NCBI GenBank assembly: GCA_907165275.2
Contig: OU015663.1
Location: 6,460,501-6,524,500, forward strand
DNA: 64,000 bases
From: Zygaena filipendulae
Taxonomy: Eukaryota > Arthropoda > Insecta > Lepidoptera > Zygaenidae
Direction: 5' to 3'
Shown: positions 23,002 through 34,580 of the stretch, piece after piece
Position numbering within the stretch: position 1 is the first letter of the stretch
Layout: every line of letters starts with the position of its first letter
Notes under the pieces: generated by a model
Database searches by the model: none
The model's input: the letters and a program-made list of their open reading frames with translations, nothing else
What the model was told of the DNA's origin: nothing
Translations under genes and position numbers: made by a program

Positions 23002-24971
23002 ACTTCAAAATCTTGCTGTTAGCAGTTGCGCTTCTTCAAGTAGTCGCAGCCAGCTTATATAGTATTAGTAAGTTAGATAAGACAGGTCTTTACTACGAAC
23101 ATATAGGTACTGTTCATAATTTTGATAGTGAATGGAATTTAATTACATATTTAGATGTATCGAGTGTTCATAAAAAGATGGATTTGATAGAAACTACGTT
23201 GCTAGAAACTAAGACCCTTTGTAAAGATGTTACTTTTGACACATTTTCATTATGTCAAACTTCACTGACTGTGTTAGAACAACTCTTTCCTCAACTAAAA
23301 AATCAAGAGATTATTTTCAAGGAAATTACCGGTCAAAATAGTGTTAAAATATTGAATAGATCTAAACGTTCTTATATTGATGGTATAGGTTCTCTGATGA
23401 AGGTTCTGTTTGGAACCATGGACGCCGAAGATGCTGAAAAATATGATCATGCTATAAATAATATTTCAAAGGATGAAAATACAATTATTGAATTATTAAA
23501 GTCGCAAACGCAAATAGTTAAATCAACAATTACAAATTTTAACAATTCGGTAACGAATCTTCAGAAAAATGAAGCAATTTTTAATAAAAATCTTGATATA
23601 CTTTCAAACTATACTAAAGATGTTAATAATAAAATATTCAACATAAATATGAAGCAAGACTTAGACGATCACCTTTCATTCCTTACTCTCGTAACGTCAG
23701 AGTTGAATAACGAAATTTCAGTCATTATAAATGCTGTAATGTTTTCGAAAAATAATGTCTTACATCCCGTTATAATTACCCCTGATCAATATCTGTCAGA
23801 AATTAAAAAGACGTTACCAAACTTACCATCGAATACTAAATACCCAACAGATTTAAGTAATGACAATATCTCTGAATTATTAGGTTTAGTTGATTTAGTA
23901 ACATATTATATGAATAATAAAATAGTATTCGTAATTAAAACACCTTTGATAACTCAGCAAACGTATGATTTATATAACTTAGTACCTGTTCCGATATTAA
24001 ATAAAAATAATACATTTCTTTTTATTTTACCTACGGAGAAATATTTATTACTGTCAAGTAATAAGATTCATTATGCCTCGCTAGATAATATAAATGAATG
24101 CAAAAGGTTAATTAATAATAAGTTTATTTGTAAGATAAGTCAACCTTTATACTCTGTACATGCAAAGACGAGCTGTGAAACTGATCTTTTATTAGGAAAT
24201 AATTATCAAATACCTTCAACATGTGACACTAGAATCACTTCAATACAAAACGAATTATGGTTTAATATGTATAATAAAAATCAATGGTTATTTGTAACTC
24301 CAAGAAGAATCTTAGCTACAATTAATTGTAAAAATGAAGAACCACATGATATCGAAATCTCGAATACAGGTTTATTAAAATTAGATAAAAATTGTAAATT
24401 TTATACACCTAATGTAATTTTACAATCTTCAAATAGTGATATAACTTCTAACCATTTATCATTACTACCAGACTTTGATATAACAAACGACGAATGTTGT
24501 AAGAAATTAAAAAATAAAACATTTGAACATAAAATAAATTTCATCCCATTGAATGGAGTGCATCTAGATTTAGAAGATTTAAATGTGGCAAGCCATAAGA
24601 TAGATAAAATTAACAGTATTATTGATGAGATGCAAAACAATAATCTATTTAACAAGGTCGTTGGTAATTACTATTTTATTTACATATTTATGTCTGTAAT
24701 TAAGGTGATAAGTTTTTACATTTTGTATAGACTTGGTAAATATTTGTTAAAACGAAAATTTTTCTGTACGTCACGAGGACGAACGCTAGCCTTGGAAGAT
24801 AGTAAAACTTGTTGTGCTAGGATAACCAATTGTGTAACTTTGAAAGTCAATAGTCCAGAAAGAGTAGATATTGAAATGAGTGATATCCCTAGTTCAAGTT
24901 TAAATGATACTGTTACTACAGCAACACCATTGAGACGCAGTAGTAGAATAGCTCAATTGAAGGTGTCATAA
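22998..24971 (+). CDS. env: Envelope glycoprotein, errantivirus / baculovirus F-like
   Basis: A 657-residue uninterrupted frame. A hydrophobic signal peptide covers about residues 4-19. A furin-type cleavage site RSKR lies at 121-124, followed by a glycine-containing hydrophobic fusion-peptide-like segment (about 125-145). Many N-glycosylation sites and cysteines lie in the ectodomain. A single transmembrane segment lies at about 557-582, followed by a cytoplasmic tail of about 75 residues. This layout matches the Env proteins of insect errantiviruses, which are related to baculovirus F proteins that mediate membrane fusion at the cell surface or endosome. The start overlaps the pol stop (ATGA) and sits just after a splice-acceptor-like sequence. 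No break is seen. Function in this copy is inferred. Confidence 0.92.
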   Translation: MNFKILLLAVALLQVVAASLYSISKLDKTGLYYEHIGTVHNFDSEWNLITYLDVSSVHKKMDLIETTLLETKTLCKDVTFDTFSLCQTSLTVLEQLFPQLKNQEIIFKEITGQNSVKILNRSKRSYIDGIGSLMKVLFGTMDAEDAEKYDHAINNISKDENTIIELLKSQTQIVKSTITNFNNSVTNLQKNEAIFNKNLDILSNYTKDVNNKIFNINMKQDLDDHLSFLTLVTSELNNEISVIINAVMFSKNNVLHPVIITPDQYLSEIKKTLPNLPSNTKYPTDLSNDNISELLGLVDLVTYYMNNKIVFVIKTPLITQQTYDLYNLVPVPILNKNNTFLFILPTEKYLLLSSNKIHYASLDNINECKRLINNKFICKISQPLYSVHAKTSCETDLLLGNNYQIPSTCDTRITSIQNELWFNMYNKNQWLFVTPRRILATINCKNEEPHDIEISNTGLLKLDKNCKFYTPNVILQSSNSDITSNHLSLLPDFDITNDECCKKLKNKTFEHKINFIPLNGVHLDLEDLNVASHKIDKINSIIDEMQNNNLFNKVVGNYYFIYIFMSVIKVISFYILYRLGKYLLKRKFFCTSRGRTLALEDSKTCCARITNCVTLKVNSPERVDIEMSDIPSSSLNDTVTTATPLRRSSRIAQLKVS

Positions 24972-25196
24972 TTATTAACAATGGAATCAAATAAGCGTTT
25001 AGTTAGTTTATACAACATTAATGTTTTAATGTTTTTATCAGTTTTGTATTTTGTAATTTGATGTCTTATATAATGATTTTATGATATTGTAACTATTAGA
25101 AAAGTAAGATGATTAGTATGATATGATTAAGCATAATTATGTTTTAAATGTATAAGTAACAATAATGATATTGATGAAAACTTTCGTTTTCACTCT
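24972..25196 (+). other. Non-coding stretch between env and polypurine tract
   Basis: AT-rich sequence after the env stop, with no reading frame. It is the 3' untranslated part of the element's internal region. Confidence 0.7.
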
Positions 25197-25208
25197 AAAA
25201 GGGGAGGA
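25197..25208 (+). promoter_or_regulatory. Polypurine tract
   Basis: AAAAGGGGAGGA lies one base before the 3' LTR. In LTR retrotransposons this purine run resists RNase H and primes plus-strand DNA. Confidence 0.9.
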
Positions 25209-25209
25209 T

Positions 25210-25881
25210 TGTAATGTACTGTGGGGTCTGTTGCCATGTTAAATTTTATTAGTAAACATTTCTTTAAATATTTCTTTTTCAATTCTGTAAAGCGTCATTG
25301 TTCCCACGTTCGGTAACATTAAGCTATTATCTAAGTTTCTTCTCATTGTTTTCATTCACTTTGTGTTATTGGTTTTACAGTATGAATCTTGTATTTTTTT
25401 TAGAAAAGGTTTTATCAGTTTTAGGACCTAGATGAGACAAAGGTTTATTAAGGTTCATTGTGTAGCACAAACAGCAATAGCTAGTTAATTACCTATCGTT
25501 AGTAACATCTGCACGCAGCACCCTTTGCTGTACCGCTCCTTGGAGTGAAAGATGTTTTGTTTCTATTGTTTTTATGTAACGTTCCAGTACCTTTGTTATA
25601 AGACCTTTTGTAAATGTGTAGTTCATTATTTTGAGAGTCGTGCTTAGTGCGAGGGAAGTTTGGAGTAGTCAGTTAGTTACCCACCTTCAACCACGCAACA
25701 CGAGTCATAGTGACACCCCCCGCGTATAAAGTTGATCTCGCGTAAGTTATTCTATATTTTATATTGTAGTTATTATAACCTAGTATCTGGTTCATAATAT
25801 AAACTCTATATAAAATCCTGTGTCTGTTGTATCAATTGTGTCTTCACTCCTCTCTGACTACCGGCACGTCGGCACACAACA
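25210..25881 (+). repeat. 3' long terminal repeat (672 bp)
   Basis: Same length and, by eye, same sequence as the 5' LTR. Followed by the CAAT target duplication at 25882-25885. Short frames crossing the LTR boundary near 25820-26047 are not genes. Confidence 0.93.
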
Positions 25882-25995
25882 CAATCACCACGAAATTTTG
25901 CATACACTTTGTCAGGGGTACAGAGAAGGGCATATTAAGCTACTTTTTATCCCGGAATTCCCACGGGAATTTCGAAATAAACGCGGAAGAAATTA
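25882..25995 (+). mobile_element. Helitron-like repeat, right half, split by the LTR element
   Basis: It continues the copy interrupted at 19047: ATCACCACGAAATTTTGCAT, then CTACTTTTTATCCCGGAATT, CCCACGGGAATT and ACGCGGAAGAAATTAC. The terminal hairpin and CTAG have decayed. Confidence 0.6.
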
Positions 25996-26069
25996 CATTA
26001 AATTTTTCATACTACCTACACGTTGTACAGAACATAATATAGCGTAGTAAGCATTGAAGTAGGTATATG

Positions 26070-26152
26070 TACTATGGTAGTAAGTACTTTTATCTCGGAA
26101 TACCAGCGGGGTCTCCAAAACTAACGCGGGTGAAACCGCGGGTAACACCTAG
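26070..26152 (+). mobile_element. Helitron-like 3' fragment
   Basis: Holds TATCTCGGAATACC, the hairpin GCGGGTGAAACCGCGGGT and a CTAG end at 26149-26152 followed by T. It faces the minus-strand copy that starts at 26286. Confidence 0.6.
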
Positions 26153-26285
26153 TTTTAAAGATAAAAGAAAACTAATTGTGTAAATTTATAGGCTTCAAAG
26201 AACCTAGTTTATCGTAGTTCCAGCTTTTTTCCAGCAGATTTTTTTTATCGATTTGGGAGAATTATAGTTTATAATCTATACTCTG

Positions 26286-26596
26286 CTAGCTGTGCCCCAC
26301 GGTTTCACCTGCGTGAGTTTCGGAATTCCCGCAGGAAGTCCAAAGTAGCCTAATTTACTCTTTATAACATCAGGTTATTATAGCAGTAAAAGTTCAGTCA
26401 AAATCGGTCCAACCGTTTCGGAGATTCACCTGCGTGAGTTTCGGAATTCCCGCAGAAACTCCAATTTTTCTTTCATGTTCTTCTTCTCCTTACAAGAGCA
26501 AACACAACAAAAAAGAATTAGCGAAATTGGTTCTGCCGTTCACGCGTGATGCTGTGACCAAGTAAAATAGGGATTCATTTTTATACATATAATAGA
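26286..26596 (-). mobile_element. Helitron-like repeat, double-core subfamily
   Basis: On the minus strand it ends in CTAG (26286-26289). The block with CACCTGCGTGAGTTTCGGAA and TTCCCGCAG occurs twice, about 120 bp apart. The outer end (TCTATTATATGTATAAAAA on the minus strand) looks like the 5' terminus. The same double arrangement occurs at 43874-44160 and 47804-48092. Confidence 0.65.
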
Positions 26597-26770
26597 TTGG
26601 TACATATAAATAAAATTGAAGTGTCTGTTTGTAATTCCAAATTAACAACTTTTTACTAAATTCATATGAAAGTATTACGGTATTCTTATTTTGTACCTTT
26701 TATCTGGGGACCAATAAACTCATTTCTTCTTCTTCTTCTAATTACATAAAAAAACATTTTTTTTATATTT

Positions 26771-26967
26771 TCTCTATTTGTTTGTCAGTCTGTCTTTCTA
26801 TCTGCCTGTTTGTTCCGGCTAATCTCTGCTGGGTCAATTTTGACGGGACTTTCACTGGCAGATAGCTGATGTTATAAGGAGTAACTTAGGCTACTTTTAA
26901 TTTAGAAAAAATTGTTCCTGCGGGAATTCCGCGAGTTCCCGCGGGTGAAACCGCGGGGCGCAGCTAG
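26771..26967 (+). mobile_element. Helitron-like non-autonomous repeat
   Basis: Ends with TTCCCGCGGGTGAAACCGCG, then GGGCGCAG and CTAG (26964-26967) followed by T. Internally it has TGACGGGACTTTCACTGGCA and a CTGATGTTATAAGGAG block, shared in opposite orientation with the double-core copies. Confidence 0.65.
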
Positions 26968-27480
26968 TTAACAATAAAATAAAATATTTGTTACATCTAT
27001 TCTTATTTACTTACAATATTTTAAGTAATTTTTTTTTAAACAATAAGAAGTATTATTTTTAGATTATTATGAATTTTTTATGGTTTTAAATCAAAATACA
27101 ATATCACTCACAATCGGTACAAAAGACCAATTAAAAAAATCTGACAGTACAGATTGGTAGGTAGGTACCTAGAATAATATATTTGGAAGTCCATGCTCCA
27201 TAATAATGAAAAAATCTAGCAATAATGACAGAGCAATTCTATTGTTTTTCATTAGCACGTCATTGCACGAACTTAGTTATCACTCCAACAATCTAGAAGG
27301 CGAGCCGGGAAAATAGCTTTTCCACCACAACGTCGGAAGCGCGACATCTATGAGCGAGCCTGCAAACTTCAGCGAGCTGAAAATACGTTTTATGATCTTT
27401 ATTATCGGCGAGCGTAGGTAACTACAAAATTTAGTTCTTGCCCTACAAAAAACGTTTCTCTTTTCATAATAATAAGAATA
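26968..27480. other. AT-rich intergenic DNA, nothing recognised
   Basis: No gene or bounded repeat was seen. A TAGGTAGGTACCTA motif lies near 27161. Confidence 0.35.
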
Positions 27481-27680
27481 CGTCGAGTCGGTCGGTTGGC
27501 GCGCTCGCTGGCTCGATAGTCGGACGTGGTGCGCGTCGCTGTGTGCGTGCGGCGCGCGGGCGTGTGCGTGGGTCGCGCGCCCCTCGCGCCCCGCCGCGCC
27601 CCGCACTCCCCCGCGTCGCACCGCGCCGACCCCACTCCCGCACACTCCCTCCGACGCGCCGCGCCGACGACCGCGACCAA
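27480..27680. other. CpG-rich island, possible promoter
   Basis: Very CpG-rich sequence in AT-rich surroundings. Open frames exist in four reading directions, as expected from base bias; their arginine-, alanine- and proline-rich products resemble no family. It may be a promoter or first exon of an unidentified transcript. Direction is not determinable. Confidence 0.35.
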
Positions 27681-28911
27681 ACGTAGCTTTCTGTTCACTT
27701 ATATAACGATATACCTCTATAGGTACAACATATACAAGCGCGGTAAATAATATACGCCGTGAATAGCGAGCTATGTGCTGCCACCTAGCGAACGATCAGC
27801 TCACGCGAACACAGAGTAGTTTGCGGTGTTTTCAGATTTTCATTTTCATGCCTCGTTATGTTCATGGAACATTTCTTGTTACAATTATATACAGCGAATG
27901 GAAAAAACGTACAACACGTTGATTGGCTCGTAGCAAATAAATGCGTTTATGTCTTTTAGTAGGTAAATAGTTGTACGGTTCTACGAGATTCGTAGGGCAA
28001 TGATATTTTGATATTGAATAATCTCTTTTTTACGTATTAATATATATTTTTTTTATGTTAATAAGAATTATTGGTCAATGGGTGGTAAATTCTTTTAATA
28101 TATATTTTTATGAAGGATTACATGTCGCCTCCTTAAAACATCGAACGTTGACTCTATTTTGACTCTACATATCTTTTTGGTGGAAAAGGGAAGGTAAAAT
28201 TGGTAAATCACTCAAAGTTTTTATATTATGCGGATTCATCTTAACGTTTGTAACAAAAATAATTTCATTATATTATGAAGTACATGCGATTTATTTGTTG
28301 AAACATTGCTCAATCCCTTAGTTGCCTGAATGACAATCTGCAATTCGTAGATACCGCAAGACCACGTAATATGTAATATTACGACAAAAATCGGCGCTGG
28401 AATCAGTTTCAAATTCACACGACTTAAGTATTTTTAATTATATAAGTGGTCTCTATACCTATAATATCGACAGTAAGGCGCTGCGCAGACGGCGGACAAT
28501 GGCGGGTCAGACACGGTGAGCGTCTGTTGGATACCCACAGTTGTGAGTATATTCTTCCAGAGTCCTATTAGTGAGTCGACTATATACGTATATGACTGAA
28601 GGCTACGATCACTTCGTGCGGTTCCTCGCACATTGACAATATGAACACCGACACCACCACCGTTTAAGAGTCAAAACATGTTTTTTACTTATAGTGCTAA
28701 AAGTGACCACTTTTATAATTGACGGCGCATTGCGTTGAAATCTTACTTTTCTTAATCATAAATCTATTATTTCTTAATATTATAGGTATTTTAGAATTAT
28801 TATGGACTTTACTAGAGCACATTGAGATACTTAGAAAAAAATACGTCGTCTAGAGCTCTAAGGACAAATTGTCAAGCACACTGAGGCAGGCGCAGTCGCA
28901 GGTTGAAATTA
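27681..28911. other. Intergenic DNA, no recognised gene
   Basis: Unique-looking sequence with no domain-bearing frame and no clear mobile element. Small frames near 28236-28631 have no recognisable product. Confidence 0.3.
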
Positions 28912-29098
28912 TGGGGGGGGGGGGGGCACTGAGGTCGCAGTCTAAAATTTGGGGGGGGGGGGGGGGGGGTCACTAATAATATAATATATCGAGTAAATTA
29001 GACTAGACCCAATTAAGACAATACACAATTTTAATGCACACATTATAAAAAAATTGGGGAGGGGGGTCATGTACCCCGGGACAACCTCCCCCCCCTCA
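28880..29098. repeat. G-run cluster with partial tandem duplication and G/C inverted pair
   Basis: A run of 14 G (28913-28926) and one of 19 G (28951-28969) each follow a similar lead-in (CACTGAGG, then TCGCAG, then a T/A-rich block), so the unit looks duplicated. At 29055-29095 a GGGGAGGGGGGT block is followed by ACCTCCCCCCCC, which could pair with it. The runs could form G-quadruplexes. Run length may be unreliable in sequencing. Confidence 0.6.
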
Positions 29099-29908
29099 CG
29101 AACGAAAACTTAACGATCGTTTCACCGTCACGGACAAAAAGCCCGTCTGTTCAGCGCCTAAAATACTGTATTATTCCGAGCCATTCTCACCACGCTATGT
29201 GCGGGTACAGCGCGACACGACGCCGCCGTCAGGCGAGGCGAGTGTTGTGCCAGATTTAGTTCAAACTCGCTCGATTAGCCGCCGTTTTCGAACAGATAAG
29301 TATCTTTATAATAAATATCGATTGATAAATACGATTTTTCACTTACTCGAAAGTGCCATGAATTATTTCTAATTAATTATAAGAAAAAAAAGGACTCTTT
29401 AGGTTTCAATATTCTTGAACTCATTACTCGATTCGTATTCGAATTTCCCTCGTACATGATCTTAAAGAAACTCTGAGACGCGAGTTGCTATCGATGACGA
29501 AGTAGACGCGGCATTCGCGTTGCTTGTCATGTGACTGGCGTTGCCAGTTTAAGTACATCCTGGTTTCCGAACGCATTCGTCGGCCAGTATTAATAAACGC
29601 TATTTTCAAACCGACCGTCTCAAGAGATATTCTTTTTCTCTCTCGTTTGTCTGAAAAATAAAAAAGACAAACCATAGACGTGATAGAGCTTCAAGTTGGA
29701 GATGCGAATGTTAATACTGGCCTTAAACTTCATTTCATTGTGGCGGTGAATTTAAATTTAAAATATTACCGTATGTTCTTTACAGTAAAGTTATAAAATT
29801 AATGAATATTTAATAATTGGTTGATTCATTCTTTACACAATAATTTATCTTATCTAGACTTTCTTAAGGTTTATTTAATTTTATTTAGTCTCTAAACTCA
29901 TACACAAT
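29099..29908. other. Intergenic DNA with a small CpG-rich spot
   Basis: A CpG-rich spot lies at about 29200-29290. A minus-strand frame at 29424-29675 has no recognisable domain. Confidence 0.3.
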
Positions 29909-30152
29909 AATTGGACATAGATAAGCAATAGTGTGTTAACCCACACTGGAGAAATTTTGAGTAAATCGTGTCTTAATAGTAGGAGCGCCATTTTGTATCA
30001 ACATTTTTATATTCAATATTTAGTTACATATTTAAGCAATGTAATAAGGTAAACACATAATTAAAAAACGTTCCCTAACTCTCAATAAATCTTTCTGAAT
30101 CAATAACTTAATTTTGTGGGTTAACATGTTATTGCTTATCTGAGTCCAATTA
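29908..30152. mobile_element. MITE with about 37-bp inverted ends and TA duplication
   Basis: The left end (ATTGGACATAGATAAGCAAT, continuing to GTTAACCCACA) is the inverse of the right end (TGTGGGTTAAC to ATTGCTTATCTGAGTCCAAT) with few mismatches. TA pairs at 29908-29909 and 30151-30152 fit a TA target duplication, as in Tc1/mariner-type MITEs. No coding capacity. Confidence 0.7.
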
Positions 30153-32499
30153 GTTTACAACATCTCAAAAATACGACGAACTGTGCCTGTTATTATGTTT
30201 GTAAGACAGTGAGTCTTGCCTGACGTTAGTAAGATAGCGCACAAAACAAAATAGTTGGTACCTATTGTGTCTTTAATTATAAAATATTGAAGGATCCCTG
30301 ATCCAGCAGTGGGCAGTTATAGGGTAATAACCAAATTTAATTAAAATGGGTACAACTACAAATCGGAATGTCTTCAACTTCATAGCAACTATTAAGACAA
30401 AAAATATCAAATAACTTACATAATACACAAATATCAATAAGGCTGTATCGATAGTAATTAAAGATGGATATTCGCTAGTGTTCGGTAACGGTATCCGCTG
30501 CGGTGCTATACTTACCCGCACTTGCTTTGCCGATTTGACACCACGGTCTCTACTCAACCTACGATGACCGGTTTCTGTTGGAAAGATGTAGTAAAATTCT
30601 AACTACAATAAAATTATTGTATTTGATGTAGAATCTCATCGTACATTTTTGTCGTCCTAAATCTTTTTCTTTTTGATATATACCTAAAGCAAAGAATAAA
30701 TACTAGTACTTCCTAAAGATATGATAAAGGTAGGTACTCGACCTGCTTTGGTTTTTAAGCGCAACGTATTCACTTGCGTTCGCACTCCTTTTTGCAATCG
30801 TAAGTGCAGGTTGAATTTAATCGAGTGCAATTTTTAAATTATTTTAATTTAAACTATATCATAAAATAGTGTTATACTATCATCTTTCTACTTTTTGAAA
30901 ATATCAGTAATAAGAAAGAGACGAAACCTTATATTAGTTAAAACCTTAAATGTTTATGGATAATAAAAGAGATCAAGTGGAAAATGCATATCTAGTTGTA
31001 ATCACAGTTATAAATAATATTATTCATAATTTTTATAGTTATAGGTTATAGGTGCCTACTTCGTTATCTTTGCTCGTCACTTCCGTTGCCTGTTAAATTC
31101 TACGCTCAACGCTTAGCACATAAAAAAGTAATTGAGAATAAAAATTCAAAAATGCATAATATCGATTTTATTTTTATTTTACAAAGAAGCTCCCTCACTG
31201 TCTCGCATGAAATTTGTCTACTTGTTTTAAGCAAGCGACCACTAAGAAAGGACTTTTGGAAATATGTACAACACAATATATGGGGGTGAAAAGGGGATTG
31301 AAAATATGTTCTGTTATATTAGAGTAGTAGAGTATTTGAGGTTTCCTTTTTAAATAAAAAACACGTACTCGTATTTCAGGGTTTTTGGTAGGTAATTCAT
31401 TCCTCAAGGGTGAAAAGAGTGAAATGCAGGTGAAACCATGCATCAGTTAGTTAAGCATATCACTTGATGGTAAATTTAAAAAAGGGTCTCTATCTATTTA
31501 TCTTGTGAACGTAATAATATTGTTTAGTTCTAAGTAGGTACCTAACATAAAAGAGATTTTAAAAAAATGTATACGTAACATTTTGTTTGTATACCTACTT
31601 AGTTGTTTATAGTTTGACACATTACATCTCTTTGACCGTACTAGTAGTAACGTCACTCTCAAAGCTAAGTGATAAGGGATTTCCCCGTAACCTAGACCCC
31701 TTGCCAACGGTAACAAAACAACAAAACTTGTGCAAGCTTCAGAGGCATTTGGTAAAAAAAAAACACCACTTGAACTTGGCTTACCGGAGTAAATAAACAA
31801 ATAAATTAATTCACAAGAATATGTAGAGAAGCAAAGAAAGTCAGAAAAACAACAATTTTTTAATAGGAATTTATGTTGAGAATCAAAATCTAAAGACCTA
31901 TGCTCGTCATCAATGAATCGTTAATGATTTCAGAAGCCGGCGCGCTGGTGGTACAACCATCAATAATGCCACCACCACTTCCATGACCCTAGTAGTCAGT
32001 CAATGCGCTAGCCATGGACTTGTTTCGCGATTAGCATTACCTACGTTCTGTCAAACGTGACTCACTAAGCAATTATAAACTCTAAGCCATCACATCACAG
32101 TCGCATTCTAGTCGTTATCATCGTGCATTGATAAGACGTGATCGTCCCAACGAACGCGACGCACAAACCTATAGTCTACACAAATATCACTGTGTTCACA
32201 GTCTCGCGGGAGAAAACAAATGACTGGCAGTGACGTCTCGCTGACTTTGCTCTTGATGATTCTAAAATTCGACTTTGAAAAAGTGTTACCGGTAGACAGT
32301 CTGAAATAAGTAGTACGTATAAGTACTAACTAGTACCTAACTAGGTACCAAATCGACTGGCCACCTCGAAACAAACAATGAGCAAGTACTGGGAATGACA
32401 AAACGTCACATTCTCCTCGACTAAAAGATGCGATGTTTCACAATACCTACCTATTTCTGAAATTCAGGACCGAAATCAACTTCATAACAATTAACGATA
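30153..32499. other. Intergenic DNA, no recognised gene
   Basis: AT-rich with several small frames on both strands and none with a recognisable domain. No mobile element with clear ends was found. Confidence 0.3.
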
Positions 32500-32780
32500 C
32501 GACCCCCGCCTCTAAATTCCTCGCCTCGAGCGTGCCCGCTATACGTGGCGATACGACGCCTTCGCATAGATAGAATAGAGAGCGGTTTCGGAACGCACCC
32601 GTACACGGAGCACGGCTGTGCTGTGTGCGCGCGCCGCGGCGCTGTGTGCGTGCGGCATGCACGTGTACGCGCACACAGCCGCGTCGCCGGTGAGCGCTGT
32701 TCACCGCACTCTGTGAGCGCAAACAACCATCTATAAGGCCACGCTATAGCTGACAGAGGGACGCGCCGCGCCACAAGCCG
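32500..32780. other. CpG-rich island, possible promoter
   Basis: A CpG-rich patch with GTGTGCGCGCGCCGCGGCGC-type sequence. Overlapping frames on both strands follow base composition. Read on the minus strand, the patch is followed by a GTAGGT splice-donor-like sequence near 32448-32453. This is weak evidence for a first exon. Confidence 0.3.
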
Positions 32781-34580
32781 GTGCACTGTTATACTTTTTC
32801 TAACTTATAAGGAAAATAACACTATCATGTTTTTTTTTTAATCAATAACATAAAAGCATATTAATACATATAAGCATGCAACAATAACACTTCATTTTTG
32901 TTGATATATTTTAAATGAAAAATAAACCGGTAGGTAACAAATGAAATTTTTTAAAAAAGTACTAGGCTTTGGGTCAAATGAAAATGAATTTTCATGCACG
33001 AAAAGTGCTTAATATTTCCCTCTACATCTACAATGCGTCAAAAACTATTTTAATAAATAAATAAATTCAATTATTCTGTTTTAAACTGTCGTATGTAAAC
33101 GACCATTAAATGGTGAATAGATAGAAATAGTGTAATGACGAAGAACTTTTCTAAATAGAAAAGAGGGATAAAGAGAAAATATTTGTATTTTTGTTTGTTT
33201 GTTATTATTTAACTCAAAAACCACTTTTACTCAATTTTTTTTAACTTTTAGTTTGCTACATTATCCCTGAGTAGCATGGACTGTATTTTAACCTAGAATT
33301 CCCATGGAAATTAAAAAATTACTGCAGGTGAAACCACAGGGAACAGCCATATTAAATAAAGTCTTGAAGCAGTTTGCATTAAAATAAATGCTACTTTGAA
33401 AATTTTTTTCTATCAAGTATACGCTCCATTAGTAAATATCCGAAAATCAAACGTCTAATCTTATCGGTTCTTTTTTGTTGCCTCATACAAATTCATATTC
33501 AATAATAATTTGACTTGTGAAAATATGAAGTCACGCTGGTTCTTGCTCTTCCGCCAGCCCACCTGATTTTTCATTGTACCATGTCTAATGTATGGTGGAA
33601 TAGCAAAAACCAATCACGGTATTTCCAGAAACATATTCCAGTAATCACATGAACCGATGTAACTTGAAAATATTATTTAAGATAAGAAGATAAACTTTAT
33701 TGAACAAAAATTTTGAGATTATGATTTATATTAAAAGTTTCAGTTGAAATTTGCTTGAAAAGTTTGAGTAACAATAAATTTCATTAGGAAAAAACCTGTG
33801 CCATAGTTATAGATCCCCATTTGTAAAAGAACTAAACAATATTTCTTCAAGATAGGTAAGTGATCTTGTGTTTGAACAAACCTTTTTTTCGAATGAAAAA
33901 AGATAGGATTTTATCGTTATTTGGCAAATCTTAATTGGGATACTTACTCAATTCCACAAATTTAAGAAAGGATTAATTTATTTAGGTGAGAAATCTTAGC
34001 AGGTATTCTACATTTTTTTTGGCTAAGATAAAGCATAAAAAAACAAGTAAAAGTAAAATAAATTGTATATTTTATGTCCATAAATTATAAGTTAAATGAA
34101 AATGTAAATTTTAACTTAAGAATAATTTTGAACACTTATTTTTTTTTCTTAAATTTGATGGCCAAGATAAACTCGTTACAGCTGCAAAGAAAGCTTAGGT
34201 TATGCTTTGCATTTTACAAAAAAAACCAGTTCAATAACCCTATCTGGTATTTGAAAAAATCGAAAATAAACTTCCCATACAAACTAAATAGTCAAACTGT
34301 GAATCGGCTTAAGGCGCGGCGCGACCGGTATATTTCCGACATAATACCGCTGCGTCGAGCGATTACTACTATATATTCTATATACATTTAATAGCTATAC
34401 AGGCGCGCATAGAACTGGCCGTACTTATGTGAGCGCTACAGAGTGACGCGTAACAGCGCTGTAGCGCTTCAAAGCTTAGAAGCGTCTAGCATGGTAAAGA
34501 AATGTAGAGCTGTAGCATATGAACACTCTTTGGTACGGCTTATTATTATCGTAGATTGGCGTCGGCGCAACTACACGGCG
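32781..34580. other. AT-rich intergenic DNA with one decayed Helitron-like copy
   Basis: At about 33226-33350 a degenerate plus-strand Helitron-like end is visible (TAGAATTCCCATGGAAATTA, GCAGGTGAAACCACAGGGAA, with CTAG mutated). The rest shows no gene; the frame at 34074-34391 has no recognisable domain. Confidence 0.35.

Larger units (their letters stand above)
19048..25881 (+). mobile_element. Ty3/gypsy errantivirus-like LTR retrotransposon, gag-deleted
   Basis: A 6,834-bp insertion bounded by two 672-bp direct LTRs with TG and CA ends and a CAAT duplication on both sides (19044-19047 and 25882-25885). The order is 5' LTR, primer binding site, pol, env, polypurine tract, 3' LTR. Pol carries RT, RNase H and integrase; Env has the layout of insect errantivirus envelope proteins. 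No gag frame exists: only about 12 bases separate the primer binding site from the first open pol codon at 19753. The LTRs look identical by eye, which implies a recent insertion. On its own it could not build a capsid, so mobility would depend on Gag from a related intact copy. Confidence 0.93.

Noticed and set aside
25820..26047. Small genes across the 3' LTR boundary
   Set aside because: They are made of LTR and Helitron-like sequence.
27402..27698. Protein genes in the 27.5-kb CpG island
   Set aside because: Open in four directions at once; composition explains this.
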